Assembly: GCA_021811085.1 (NCBI GenBank)
Contig: JAJZPQ010000001.1
Span: forward strand, 145,428 to 200,655
Length of the DNA stretch: 55,228 nucleotides
Reading direction: 5' to 3'
DNA from: Pseudomonadota bacterium
GTDB lineage: Bacteria; Pseudomonadota; Gammaproteobacteria; Burkholderiales; SG8-39
Under the pieces are notes generated by a model. It was not told where the DNA came from, made no database searches, and worked only from the letters and a program-made list of their open reading frames with translations. A program made the position numbers and the translations under genes. Every line of letters starts with the position of its first letter. Position 1 is the stretch's first letter. This document shows, in pieces, positions 7,634-16,168 of this stretch.

Positions 7634-8952
7634 ACCGAGGGCGAGCGCTCCAGAGTCCACAGCCGCGCGGCCAGGGCACGCGCGGCGGCATCGCCCTGCA
7701 CCGGTGCGGCCAGCTCGAGAAACTTCTCCTCCAACTCGGCGTCGCTCAAAGGCAAGTCCGGATCGCCTTTGCGCGTAGGCTGCAGATATTCGCCGCGGCG
7801 GCCGTCTTTCGCCTCGATCACGATGCGCGCGGCACGCTGCCCCGGGAAGCTCGCATCGAGTTCGGCATCGACCGATAGCTTGATCTTGTCCATCAGTGCC
7901 AGGGTCGAAGGATCGGCCATGCGCGCAGGCTCGAACGCGGCGAGGCGCACGCTGCCATGGGTCAGCGCAGTGGCGACTACGTACTTGAGGCTGAAGCGCG
8001 CCTCGGCCGGGGTCGCCGGATGCTCGTAACCTGCGACTTCCAGCGCGGGGCGGTAGGTGCCGACAGCCAGATGGGCGATGTCACTGGCGCTGACGCCGAG
8101 CCGGCGCTGCAATTCGAGCGCGCCGTCGATCGCGGCAAAGGTGTGGCCGCAGCAGGCGTGGTTCTTGAACGTCATGCGCGTGATGTGAAAATCCGCGCCG
8201 AGCGTGGCTATGGCTTTGTCCCAGTCCGGACCGTTGCTCATGGCGCGGCCAAACCCAGCCTCGCCCTCGATCACGTCCAGCGATCCGATGACGCCTTCGC
8301 GCGCGGCGAGCGCAGCGAGCAGCCCCGAGTGCGCGGCGTGGCCCGCATGCAGCGGCTTGGACATCGAATCCATGCGGAACGCCTGCTGCAGGCCGGCGGC
8401 GAAGGTCGTGACTGTGGCCAGCGCATGCGCAAAGCGCTTTGCATCGAGGCCATAGATGGCCGCGGCGGCAGCCGCGGCGCCGAAGCTGCCTATGGTTCCG
8501 GTATTGTGCCAATAGCGGTAATGCGCGCGCCCCATGGCGGCGCCGATGCGTGTGGAAACTTCATAGCCGACGATTACGCCGCGCAGGAACGCCTCGCCGC
8601 TGGCGCCGCATTCCTGCGCCACTGCCAGCGCGGCCGCGATGGTCGGTGCGCCCGGATGGTAGATCGCGTCGCGGTAGATGTCGTCCACTTCCATCGTGTG
8701 CGCGGCGGTGGCGTTGATGAACGCCGCGGTTCGCGCCGTGGCCTTGCGTCCGAGCGCGAGGCGCGCGCCGCCCCGATCGAGGTCTTCGCGCAATGCTTGC
8801 TCGAGTAAGGTGGCGGGCGCTGCCACTGCGCCTGGCAGCAGCGCCGCGTACCAGTCGATCACGGCGCGCTTGGCATGATGCAGCGCCTGCGGCGGGATCG
8901 GCTGCGCGCGAAAGTCCTGTGCGAATTGGGCGAAGCGCTCTACCACATGCAC
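7630..8952 (-). CDS. MmgE/PrpD-family protein
   Basis: 440-residue member of the MmgE/PrpD family, which includes 2-methylcitrate dehydratase, cis-aconitate decarboxylase and epimerases of iminodisuccinate. Family marks are the helical N-terminal domain with INATAAHTMEVDDIY and HPGAPTIAAALAVAQ, and the segment MSKPLHAGHAAHSGLLAA near the active site; FKNHACCGHTFAAID is in the second domain. The only good start is GTG at 8952 (or GTG at 8946), one base after the Bug2 stop. It is embedded in a carboxylate operon without prpB or prpC, so it is not the propionate methylcitrate enzyme by context. It may dehydrate or isomerise the substrate acid. Exact reaction unknown. Confidence 0.87.
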   Translation of the reverse strand: MHVVERFAQFAQDFRAQPIPPQALHHAKRAVIDWYAALLPGAVAAPATLLEQALREDLDRGGARLALGRKATARTAAFINATAAHTMEVDDIYRDAIYHPGAPTIAAALAVAQECGASGEAFLRGVIVGYEVSTRIGAAMGRAHYRYWHNTGTIGSFGAAAAAAAIYGLDAKRFAHALATVTTFAAGLQQAFRMDSMSKPLHAGHAAHSGLLAALAAREGVIGSLDVIEGEAGFGRAMSNGPDWDKAIATLGADFHITRMTFKNHACCGHTFAAIDGALELQRRLGVSASDIAHLAVGTYRPALEVAGYEHPATPAEARFSLKYVVATALTHGSVRLAAFEPARMADPSTLALMDKIKLSVDAELDASFPGQRAARIVIEAKDGRRGEYLQPTRKGDPDLPLSDAELEEKFLELAAPVQGDAAARALAARLWTLERSPSV

Positions 8953-8953
8953 T

Positions 8954-9943
8954 TCAGTCCGCCTTCGCGCCGGAAGCTTTGACGACCTTCGCCCACTTCG
9001 CAGTTTCGTCCTTCATGTACTGGCCGAATTCCTCCGGTGTGTTGCCGATCGGATCGGCGCCTTGCTGGATGAATTTGTCGCGCATGGCCGGATCCTTGAG
9101 GATGCGCGCAACCTCGGCTTGCACTTTCAGCGCGATTTCGCGCGGCAGGCCGGCGGGGCCGACGAGGCCGAACCAGGAGGAGGCGTCGAATCCGGGGTAA
9201 CCGGATTCGGCGATGGTGGGCACATTCGGCACGCCCCCCGAGCGGTGCAGGCTGGTCACCGCCAGCGCGCGCAATTTGCCGCCGCGCACGAGCTGGATTG
9301 CCGACGGGATCGTGGCGAACATGCATTGCACCTGTTCGCCCGAAAGCACATCGTTCAGCGCCACTGCGCCTTTATACGGGACGTGGGTCAGATCCAGGCC
9401 GGCCAGCTGGTTGAGCAGCACGCCCGACAAATGCGAAGAGGTGCCGCTGCCGGTGGAGGCGTAGAAGTACTTGCCCGGATGCGCTTTCACCAGCGCGACG
9501 AATTCCTGGAATGTCTGCGCCGGCACCGTGCGCGGGTTCACTACCAGCATATTGGGCACGTGCGCGACGAGGGTGACCGGAGTGAGGTCCTTCAGGTTGT
9601 CGTAGGGCATGTGTTGGTACAGGCTGGCGTTGATCGCGAGCGGGCCGACCGAACCCATTAGCAGCGTATAACCGTCGGGCTTCGCCTTGGCCACGGCATC
9701 GGCGCCGATGTTGCCGCCTGCGCCGGGCTTGTTCTCGATGATGATCGGCTGGCCCAGGCCTTTCCTGAGTTCGTCCGAGAGCAGTCGCGCGATGATGTCG
9801 GTGGTGCCGCCGGCGGAGAAGCCGACGACAATCGTGATCGGATGGTTGGGGTAGGCGCCCTGTGCGGCGGCACCGGTTGCCGCGCTCAGTGCGGCCAAGG
9901 CAAAAAGCAGGCGCGCAGCGCGCCGTAAGCTAAATCGAGTCAT
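8954..9943 (-). CDS. Bug-family (TctC-like) binding protein 2, first gene of operon
   Basis: 329-residue periplasmic binding protein. Start ATG 9943 has a strong AAGGAGAGG site. The signal peptide ends near AATGAAAQG, followed by the classic AYPNHPITIVVGFSAGGTTDI. It retains ENKPGAGGNIGADAV, STGSGTSSHLSGV and VPYKGAVALNDVLSGEQV. It differs clearly from the second Bug of the operon at the ligand loop (VALNDV versus APVQAD), so the two may bind different but related acids. As the first gene it probably defines the transcription start; the 259-bp divergent region up to 10203 holds the promoter. No TctA/TctB partner is encoded nearby. Confidence 0.92.
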   Translation of the reverse strand: MTRFSLRRAARLLFALAALSAATGAAAQGAYPNHPITIVVGFSAGGTTDIIARLLSDELRKGLGQPIIIENKPGAGGNIGADAVAKAKPDGYTLLMGSVGPLAINASLYQHMPYDNLKDLTPVTLVAHVPNMLVVNPRTVPAQTFQEFVALVKAHPGKYFYASTGSGTSSHLSGVLLNQLAGLDLTHVPYKGAVALNDVLSGEQVQCMFATIPSAIQLVRGGKLRALAVTSLHRSGGVPNVPTIAESGYPGFDASSWFGLVGPAGLPREIALKVQAEVARILKDPAMRDKFIQQGADPIGNTPEEFGQYMKDETAKWAKVVKASGAKAD

Positions 9944-10202
9944 GGTTGTCCTCTCCTTTTTCTATTGATGTTCTTGGTCACGCGTCGTGTGTACGCGCAT
10001 CGTCCTGGTCCGCATTCGGCTGGCCGTTGCGCGCGCCGACTGGGTTAGCCGAGAGTATATACGCGGATGGTACATCGCGGCGGCGGGCCGCCGCTCTTGC
10101 GGCAACGCAAATACGCGCGGCGAATGGATTTGATTTTCGCAGGCTGGCATGCATCTGCGCCTTGGTCTAAACTGTGTTTTGCTCGTTATCTGGGAGGGCA
10201 TC

Positions 10203-10637
10203 ATGCTACTGCGGGAAATCCTCAGAATAAAGGGTAAGCTGCTGGTCAGCATTGCGCCGGATGGCATGGTGAGCGACGGGGTCAGCGTGATGGCCGAGAA
10301 GGACATCGGCTCGCTGGTGGTGGTGAGCCAGGGCAAGTTGGTGGGGATGCTGACCTTCCGCGAAGTTCTGCGGGCTTTGCATGGGACCAAAGGTTCCATC
10401 CAGGGCATGCGCGTGGATGCCATCATGGTGAAGAACCCTAAGACCATTGCGCCGGACGTGGAAGTGGATGAATTGCGCAGCGTGATGTTGAAGCACCACA
10501 TCCGCTATATGCCGGTAATGGAGGGCGATGTGCTGGTCGGCGTGCTCTCGTTTCACGACGTGGCACGCGCGGTACTGGAAGAGCAGGCGTTCGAGAACCG
10601 CATGCTCAAGGGCTATATCAAGGACTCGCCAGCGTAG
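10203..10637 (+). CDS. Stand-alone CBS-domain pair protein
   Basis: 144-residue cytosolic protein made only of two CBS domains (about 10-65 and 77-135), which bind adenine nucleotides and sense energy state. Start is ATG 10203, preceded by GGGAGG at optimal spacing, not the upstream in-frame codon at 10149. Hallmarks are the repeated strands KDIGSLVVVSQGKLVGMLTFREVL and HHIRYMPVMEGDVLVGVLSFHDV separated by the VDAIMVKNPKTI linker. It lies between a divergent catabolic operon and aroC, with no partner enzyme attached, so its target is unknown. Confidence 0.85.
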   Translation: MLLREILRIKGKLLVSIAPDGMVSDGVSVMAEKDIGSLVVVSQGKLVGMLTFREVLRALHGTKGSIQGMRVDAIMVKNPKTIAPDVEVDELRSVMLKHHIRYMPVMEGDVLVGVLSFHDVARAVLEEQAFENRMLKGYIKDSPA

Positions 10638-10739
10638 CCGCACCATTGCGGATATTTCGCACTGTAGCTTCCTCTCGGCCTGCCGGGCCGGCATAGTCGA
10701 TATGTTAAACTCGACGCGACACTTGCGCGAGCGAAAACG

Positions 10740-11903
10740 ATGTCCGGCAACACTCTGGGAAAACTGTTCTGCGTCACTTCCTTTGGCGAGTCGCATGGGC
10801 GGGCCTACGGCTGCGTGGTGGACGGCTGCCCGCCTGGACTTGAGCTGTCCGAAGCGGACATTCAGCACGAACTCGATCGCAGGAGACCGGGCACCTCGCG
10901 CCATGTGACGCAGCGGCGCGAGTCCGACCGCGTGGAAATTCTCTCCGGCGTGTTCGAGGGCCGGACCACCGGGACCGCAATCGGCTTGCTGGTGCGCAAC
11001 GAAGACCAGAGAAGCAAGGATTACGGCAATATCGCCGAAAGTTTCCGTCCTGGGCACGCCGATTACACCTATTGGCAGAAGTACGGCATACGCGATTATC
11101 GCGGCGGCGGTCGCGCCTCGGCGCGCGAGACGCTGGTGCGCGTCGCCGCGGGCGCGATCGCGAAGAAGTGGCTCAAGGAAAAATTTGGCGTCACAATTCG
11201 CGGCTATCTGTCGCAGCTCGGCCCGCACAAGGTGGTGCTCAAGGACTGGGGCGCGGTCGAGCGCAATCCGTTCTTCGTGCCGGACCTGGCCGTGGTACCG
11301 GCGCTGGAGGCCTACATGGACGCGCTGCGCAAATCAGGCGATTCCTGCGGCGCAAAGATCAGCGTCGTCGCGCAAGGCGTGCCGGTGGGTTGGGGCGAAC
11401 CGGTATACGACCGGCTCGACGCCGACATCGCCTACGCCATGATGGGCATCAACGCGGTGAAGGGTGTGGAAATCGGCGCGGGCTTCGCCTCGGTCGAGCA
11501 AAAGGGCAGCGAGCACTCCGACGAGCTCACCCCGGACGGGTTCTTGTCCAACCATTCGGGCGGGATACTCGGCGGCATCTCCACCGGACAGGATCTGCTG
11601 GTGAATCTGGCGATCAAACCGACTTCCAGCATCCGGCTCGCTCGGCGCTCGATCAACAAGCAGGGGGAAGCCGTGACCGTGGAAACTCACGGCCGCCACG
11701 ATCCCTGCGTCGGCATACGCGCCACACCCATTGCGGAAGCGATGCTCGCGCTGGTGCTGGCGGACCACGCGCTGAGACAGCGCGCGCAGAATGCCGATGT
11801 ACGCACGTCTACGCCGAAAATCGCTGCGTGTGTGTCCGATCCCAGGCTGGCGGCGAAGTACGCGGCGAAGCCGATGGATGATCCGGATCCCGAAGAGGCT
11901 TAG
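10740..11903 (+). CDS. aroC: Chorismate synthase
   Basis: 387 residues. Converts 5-enolpyruvylshikimate-3-phosphate to chorismate, the last shikimate step, using reduced FMN. Signatures seen are [18 protein letters not shown] at the N-terminus, the [15 protein letters not shown] block near 123-137 and the C-terminal [17 protein letters not shown] with the conserved basic/acidic set. ATG 10740 gives the family N-terminus. The C-terminal tail is longer than in E. coli AroC (361 residues). The gene stands alone between the CBS protein and a minus-strand terminator; it supplies chorismate for the trp genes 11 kb downstream. Confidence 0.97.
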   Translation: MSGNTLGKLFCVTSFGESHGRAYGCVVDGCPPGLELSEADIQHELDRRRPGTSRHVTQRRESDRVEILSGVFEGRTTGTAIGLLVRNEDQRSKDYGNIAESFRPGHADYTYWQKYGIRDYRGGGRASARETLVRVAAGAIAKKWLKEKFGVTIRGYLSQLGPHKVVLKDWGAVERNPFFVPDLAVVPALEAYMDALRKSGDSCGAKISVVAQGVPVGWGEPVYDRLDADIAYAMMGINAVKGVEIGAGFASVEQKGSEHSDELTPDGFLSNHSGGILGGISTGQDLLVNLAIKPTSSIRLARRSINKQGEAVTVETHGRHDPCVGIRATPIAEAMLALVLADHALRQRAQNADVRTSTPKIAACVSDPRLAAKYAAKPMDDPDPEEA

Positions 11904-11922
11904 CGGCGGCATCGCCTAGCGC

Positions 11923-11953
11923 AAAAAAAAGACCCCTGACGCGCAGGGGCCTT
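11923..11953 (-). terminator. Rho-independent terminator reading on the minus strand
   Basis: CCCCTG (11933-11938), loop ACGCG, CAGGGG (11944-11949). Read on the minus strand the stem is followed by eight T (complement of A8 at 11923-11930), a textbook intrinsic terminator. It would end transcripts from the small secreted-protein gene at 12188-12439, leaving a 3' region of about 235 nt. On the plus strand there is no U-tract, so it is poor as an aroC terminator. Confidence 0.75.
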
Positions 11954-12187
11954 AAGCGTAGAAACGAGCCAATCGCAGCGCACACAAACATGCGCCACCC
12001 GTTCCGAAGTGCAGGTTCTAATCTGGCCAGGGGAGGAGATCCCGGCCATTTCGTGCCCGCGCCGGCCCGCCACGGCGGAGAAATCCCGGAGCTCGCTCCT
12101 GGACCGGTTGCAACGGATTCAGCAAAACTCGATCACCGGCCTACGCCGCACTCGATGTGACGCGCGCAGGACACAGTGAGGGTCGAC
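11954..12187. other. Gene-free stretch: structured 3' UTR or possible small RNA
   Basis: No convincing ORF in either direction. On the minus strand it lies between the stop of the 83-residue protein and a strong terminator. It contains small dyads such as GGAGCTCGCTCC (around 12090-12101) and GGCC-N-GGG...CCCGGCC (around 12025-12047). I could not match it to 6S, SRP, tmRNA or a known riboswitch. It could be a long 3' UTR or a 3'-derived sRNA. Confidence 0.35.
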
Positions 12188-12439
12188 CTATTTTGTGGTG
12201 ACGGTGGTCGTCGTCTGGTTATTGTCATTCGACTGGGACGCGGCCACAGCCACTGCGGCCACAGCTACGGCAGCGGCAACCATGCCGGCCGTAATTCCGC
12301 CGGCGGCTGCAGCTGAAGCGCCCGCAGCACCCGCACCGCCCGCACCGCCAGCACCGGCGGTGCCGCCGGATTGCTGCTGTGCCAAGGCGCTACCCGCAAC
12401 CAACAAGGATGCAACCAAAATAGCCAGCGTTGTTTTCAT
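12188..12439 (-). CDS. Small secreted Ala/Gly-rich protein
   Basis: 83 residues from ATG 12439 (GGGGGAGA upstream; the 12463 start is less likely). A clear Sec signal peptide, MKTTLAILVASLLVAGSALAQQ, is followed by a Gly/Ala linker (GAGGAGGAGAAG), a hydrophobic Ala/Val segment long enough to span or insert into a membrane (GMVAAAVAVAAVAVAAS) and a polar Thr-rich tail QTTTTVTTK. This three-part plan resembles small envelope proteins of unknown role; no catalytic residues are visible. It is monocistronic, with its own terminator. Function unknown; coding call rests on the signal peptide, ribosome-binding site and terminator. Confidence 0.7.
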   Translation of the reverse strand: MKTTLAILVASLLVAGSALAQQQSGGTAGAGGAGGAGAAGASAAAAGGITAGMVAAAVAVAAVAVAASQSNDNNQTTTTVTTK

Positions 12440-12489
12440 TTTCTCCCCCTCGTGGATTATCAATGCGAATTCAAACCTAGGCTTGAACC

Positions 12490-12661
12490 AGCTATCCGAT
12501 ATTAGCTGCTGCGGCGCGGAATAACATCATCCAAATGGATGAAGGCAGGACCTATCCGGGGCTATCGAATTAGATCGAACGGTCTAATCCTGCCTTTGAC
12601 TTGGATAGGCCGAGAAGGTCTTGGATAACTAGGCTATCCTGCTATTGCGCCCCAGCTATCC
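12490..12661. promoter_or_regulatory. Cluster of five CTATCC/GGATAG motifs plus a palindrome
   Basis: In the divergent region between the small secreted protein and the MFS permease, CTATCC occurs at 12492, 12552, 12634 and 12656 and in reverse at 12603. TTGGATA is directly repeated 20 bp apart (12601, 12621). An imperfect palindrome has arms ATTAGA (12569) and TCTAAT (12583). This looks like an operator array for an unknown regulator. No regulator gene is adjacent. Confidence 0.4.
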
Positions 12662-12689
12662 GCTTTCTGTTGTTCACGAACGATCGACT

Positions 12690-13832
12690 ATGCCCGTTCC
12701 CTATTGGCGGCTTTCGGCTTTTTATTTCGCCTATTTTTCCTATGTCGGCGTGATCTCGCCGTATTTCAGCCTGTATCTGGCCTCGCTGGGGCTGGCTGCG
12801 GCGCAAATCGGCGTGCTGCTATCGCTCAGTTCGCTGACGCGCGTAATCGGACCGAACTTCTGGGGCTGGATCGCGGACCGTACGCAGCAGCGTGCGCGCA
12901 TCATCGGCCTTACGCTGGCGTTGGGAGGCATTTGCTTCGCCGGTTTCTTTTTCGTCCGCTCGTTCTGGGGGTTGTTCGCCCTGCTGCTTGCCACCGGTTT
13001 TTTCGGCAGCGCTTCCATGCCGCTCACCGAGTCGCTGACACTGTCGCACCTGCGCGGCGCGGTCAGCAGCTACGGTTCCATCCGCCTGTGGGGTTCGGTG
13101 GGTTTTATCCTGACCGTGACGCTGGTCGGTTATGCGCTCGATGTGTTCTCGGTGGCAAGTTTGTTGTGGATGGTCCTCGCGACCTATGCGCTAGGCTGGG
13201 CTTGCGCGCTCGCCGTCCCGGATGCGGCTGCAGCTGCGCGCCAAACCGCACCAGAGCCGGTATGGACCATCCTGCGGCGGCCCGAGGTTGCGGCGCTGCT
13301 CGGCGCATGCTTTCTGATGAGTATCGCACACGGCCCGCTGTATGCGTTTTACTCGATTTATCTCGTGGACCACGGCTACAGCAAGGCGGCGGTAGGCTGG
13401 ATGTGGAGCATAGGCGTGATCGCGGAAATCCTGATGTTCCTATTGATGCCGGCATGGATGCGGCGCCATTCGCTTTCGACCATTCTGCGCGTATGCTTCG
13501 CCGCTACGGCTGCGCGCTTCCTGATGATCGGCTGGGGCGTAGATTCCGCACCCATCCTGCTTGCGGCGCAGCTGCTGCACGGGCTGAGCTTCGGCGCCTA
13601 TCATGCCGCAGCGGTCACGGCGATCCACCGCTGGTTTCAGGGTGCACACCAAGTGCGCGGGCAGGCGATTTATTTGTCCGTGTCCTTCGGCGCTGGGGGC
13701 GTATTGGGCAGCGCGTGCTCCGGCCTCGGCTGGGGCAGCATCGGCCCGGCGTGGACGTTCAGCGCAGCGGCCTTTGCCGCGTTGGCGGGGTATGCGCTAT
13801 TGCAGTGGAAGCTGCGCCCTGCGCATATTTGA
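12690..13832 (+). CDS. MFS permease, HcaT/PPP-like
   Basis: 380 residues from ATG 12690 (MPVPYWRLSAFYFAYF); the TTG at 12645 would add an unlikely N-terminus. About twelve transmembrane helices in two halves, with the MFS loop-2 motif variant GWIADRTQQRAR near 70-82. The aromatic N-terminal helix and first loop (SYVGVISPYFSLYL) resemble the HcaT 3-phenylpropionate permease and nucleoside:H+ symporter-type group. It is not linked to an aromatic-acid operon here, so the substrate is open. An operator-like motif cluster lies just upstream. Confidence 0.85.
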   Translation: MPVPYWRLSAFYFAYFSYVGVISPYFSLYLASLGLAAAQIGVLLSLSSLTRVIGPNFWGWIADRTQQRARIIGLTLALGGICFAGFFFVRSFWGLFALLLATGFFGSASMPLTESLTLSHLRGAVSSYGSIRLWGSVGFILTVTLVGYALDVFSVASLLWMVLATYALGWACALAVPDAAAAARQTAPEPVWTILRRPEVAALLGACFLMSIAHGPLYAFYSIYLVDHGYSKAAVGWMWSIGVIAEILMFLLMPAWMRRHSLSTILRVCFAATAARFLMIGWGVDSAPILLAAQLLHGLSFGAYHAAAVTAIHRWFQGAHQVRGQAIYLSVSFGAGGVLGSACSGLGWGSIGPAWTFSAAAFAALAGYALLQWKLRPAHI

Positions 13833-13955
13833 ATTTTGTTGGACTTTGTGCCGTGCAAGCACTGGCTTGTAGGCCTCGATTTTCAGTCTCATTGTTCGCT
13901 TCAAACCCCTGTTTTCTGTGGCATAATCCCAAGTTGTTCAGCACGATTTCGGACC

Positions 13956-15362
13956 ATGCCGCAGACCCTATACGACAAGCTTTGGGCTAGCCATGTAGTG
14001 CACGTCGAGGACGATGGCACTGCACTTCTTTATATAGACCGCCATCTGGTGCACGAAGTCACCAGTCCGCAGGCGTTCGAAGGCCTGCGGCTCGCGGGGC
14101 GCAAGCCCTGGCGCATTGACTCGATCGTGGCGACGGCCGATCACAATACGCCGACCACGGACTGGAATGAGGGCATCAAGGACCCGATCTCGCGCCTGCA
14201 AGTCGAGACGCTGGATGCAAATATTCGCGAATACGGCGCCAAGGCGTACTTCCCTTTTCTCGACCGTCGCCAGGGGATCGTGCATGTCATCGGACCGGAA
14301 CAGGGCGCGACGCTGCCGGGTATGACCGTGGTCTGCGGCGATTCGCACACCAGCACCCACGGCGCGTTCGCCTGCCTTGCACATGGCATCGGCACCTCGG
14401 AAGTCGAGCACGTGTTGGCGACGCAGTGCCTGGTGCAAAAGAAGATGCAGAACATGCTGGTCGCCGTCGAGGGACCGCTCGCGCGCGGCGTGGGCGCCAA
14501 GGACATCGCGCTCGCCGTTATCGGCAGAATCGGCACCGCCGGCGGTACCGGCTGCGCGGTCGAGTTTGCCGGCAGCAGCATCCGCGCACTGAGCATGGAA
14601 GGGCGCATGACCTTGTGCAACATGGCGATAGAAGCCGGAGCGCGCGCCGGCATGGTGGCCGTGGACGATATTACCATCGCTTATCTCAAGGGGCGGCCCT
14701 TTGCGCCGAGCGGCGAGGCCTGGAACCGCGCCGTGGCCTATTGGCGCACGCTTACTTCCGACGAAGGCGCGCATTTCGATCGCGTCGTGCGGCTGGACGC
14801 GCGCGATATCGCACCGCAGGTCACCTGGGGCACGTCACCGGAAATGGTGGTGCCGGTCGGCGCGCGGGTGCCCGATCCGGACAAGGAGAAGGACCCGACG
14901 CGGCGCGAGGGCATGGAGCGCGCGCTGATCTACATGGGACTGAAACCGAACACGCGCATCGAGGACATCCGCCTGGACAAGGTGTTCATCGGCTCCTGCA
15001 CCAATTCGCGCATCGAGGATCTGCGCGCGGCGGCGGCGGTGGTGCGCGGCAAGCGCGTTGCCGCCAACATCCGCCTGGCGCTGGTCGTGCCGGGCTCGGG
15101 GCTGGTGAAAGCGCAGGCCGAACAGGAAGGGCTGGACCGCGTGTTCAAGGATTCGGGTTTCCAATGGCGCGAGCCGGGCTGCTCCATGTGCCTCGCCATG
15201 AACGCCGACCGCCTCGAGCCGGGCGAACGCTGCGCCTCGACCTCGAATCGCAATTTCGAGGGCCGCCAGGGTGCCGGCGGCCGCACGCATCTGGTCAGTC
15301 CGGAAATGGCGGCGGGTGCCGCGATCGCCGGTCATTTCGTCGACGTACGCAATTGGAGATAG
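13956..15362 (+). CDS. leuC: 3-isopropylmalate dehydratase large subunit
   Basis: 468 residues from ATG 13956 ([10 protein letters not shown]). The in-frame extension back to 13836 is not conserved-looking. Aconitase-family subunit that carries the [4Fe-4S] cluster and, with LeuD, isomerises 2- to 3-isopropylmalate. Cluster ligands are in GSCTNSR (near 347) and GCSMC (near 407-411); the substrate-binding [14 protein letters not shown]-type block appears as [19 protein letters not shown]. First of the leuC-lipoprotein-leuD-leuB run; the ribosome-binding site is weak. Confidence 0.97.
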   Translation: MPQTLYDKLWASHVVHVEDDGTALLYIDRHLVHEVTSPQAFEGLRLAGRKPWRIDSIVATADHNTPTTDWNEGIKDPISRLQVETLDANIREYGAKAYFPFLDRRQGIVHVIGPEQGATLPGMTVVCGDSHTSTHGAFACLAHGIGTSEVEHVLATQCLVQKKMQNMLVAVEGPLARGVGAKDIALAVIGRIGTAGGTGCAVEFAGSSIRALSMEGRMTLCNMAIEAGARAGMVAVDDITIAYLKGRPFAPSGEAWNRAVAYWRTLTSDEGAHFDRVVRLDARDIAPQVTWGTSPEMVVPVGARVPDPDKEKDPTRREGMERALIYMGLKPNTRIEDIRLDKVFIGSCTNSRIEDLRAAAAVVRGKRVAANIRLALVVPGSGLVKAQAEQEGLDRVFKDSGFQWREPGCSMCLAMNADRLEPGERCASTSNRNFEGRQGAGGRTHLVSPEMAAGAAIAGHFVDVRNWR

Positions 15363-15372
15363 GGGAGAGGCT

Positions 15373-15504
15373 GTGCGCAATACCGATATTATTCTGCTCT
15401 CGTTGGCGCTCGCGCTCGCGTTGAGCGCCTGCAATACTCTGCAGGGCGTGGGCAAGGATTTGAAGCAGGGCGGAGAAGCGATCGAGCGCGCCGCAAAGAA
15501 ATAG
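15373..15504 (+). CDS. Entericidin A/B-family small lipoprotein
   Basis: 43 residues from a GTG at 15373 with GGGGAGAGG upstream. A hydrophobic signal leads to the lipobox LSAC, so a mature lipoprotein of about 24 residues would start at Cys: CNTLQGVGKDLKQGGEAIE, ending AAKK. The GxGKDxxxxGxxI pattern is the entericidin signature. In E. coli the entericidins are a toxin/antidote-like lipoprotein pair; here there is one. Its place between leuC and leuD, with 3 bp to leuD, is an arrangement I recall from other betaproteobacteria. It is probably co-translated with the isomerase subunits but functionally separate. Confidence 0.85.
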   Translation: MRNTDIILLSLALALALSACNTLQGVGKDLKQGGEAIERAAKK

Positions 15505-15507
15505 CAC

Positions 15508-16149
15508 ATGGAAAAATTTACCGTACTGAACGGGATCGTGGCGCCCTTAGACCGTGCTAATGTCGACACCGACGCGATCATCCCGAAGCAGTTCCTGAAG
15601 TCGATCAAGCGCTCGGGCTTCGGCCCCAACCTGTTCGACGCCTGGCGCTACCAGGATGTGGGCGAGCCGGGCATGGATAACTCCAAACGTCCGCTCAACC
15701 CGGATTTCGTGCTCAATCAGCCGCGCTATAAGGGCGCGAGCATATTGCTGGCGCGCAAGAATTTCGGTTGCGGCTCCAGCCGCGAGCACGCGCCCTGGGC
15801 GCTGACCGATTACGGTTTTCGCGCCGTGATCGCGCCTTCCTTCGCCGACATTTTCTACAACAACTGCTTCAAGAACGGGCTGCTCCCGATCGTGCTTACC
15901 GAGATGCGCATTGACCAGCTGTTCCACGAGGTCAATGCCTTTCCCGGCTACAAGCTGACCGTCGATCTGCCGCGCCAGCTGGTGCTGACCTCCGATGGCG
16001 CGACGCAGGTCGGGTTCGAGGTCGATGCGCACCGCAAGCACTGCCTGATAAACGGGCTCGACGACATCGGCCTGTCGCTGCTGCATGCGGACGAAATCCG
16101 CGCGTTTGAGGCGCGCCGACGTACCGAACAGCCTTGGCTGTTCGGCTGA
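15508..16149 (+). CDS. leuD: 3-isopropylmalate dehydratase small subunit
   Basis: 213 residues. Partner of LeuC; forms the swivel domain of isopropylmalate isomerase. Characteristic segments are [16 protein letters not shown] near the N-terminus, [14 protein letters not shown] (near 90-103) and the [16 protein letters not shown] block. ATG 15508 starts 3 bp after the lipoprotein stop. Family length is normal (E. coli 201). Confidence 0.97.
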   Translation: MEKFTVLNGIVAPLDRANVDTDAIIPKQFLKSIKRSGFGPNLFDAWRYQDVGEPGMDNSKRPLNPDFVLNQPRYKGASILLARKNFGCGSSREHAPWALTDYGFRAVIAPSFADIFYNNCFKNGLLPIVLTEMRIDQLFHEVNAFPGYKLTVDLPRQLVLTSDGATQVGFEVDAHRKHCLINGLDDIGLSLLHADEIRAFEARRRTEQPWLFG

Positions 16150-16168
16150 CCGCCTGCGAGCGAATAAA

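Noticed and set aside
5927-8029. 700-residue plus-strand frame opposite the CoA ligase
   Set aside because: Shadow of the NDP-forming ligase and MmgE/PrpD; no start signal or motif.
11954-12187. 6S, SRP or tmRNA gene
   Set aside because: None of the conserved sequences or structures that I know for these RNAs could be recognised.
13836-13955. N-terminal extension of LeuC
   Set aside because: Family members begin at the ATG at 13956; the upstream residues are Cys/Phe-rich and unlike LeuC.
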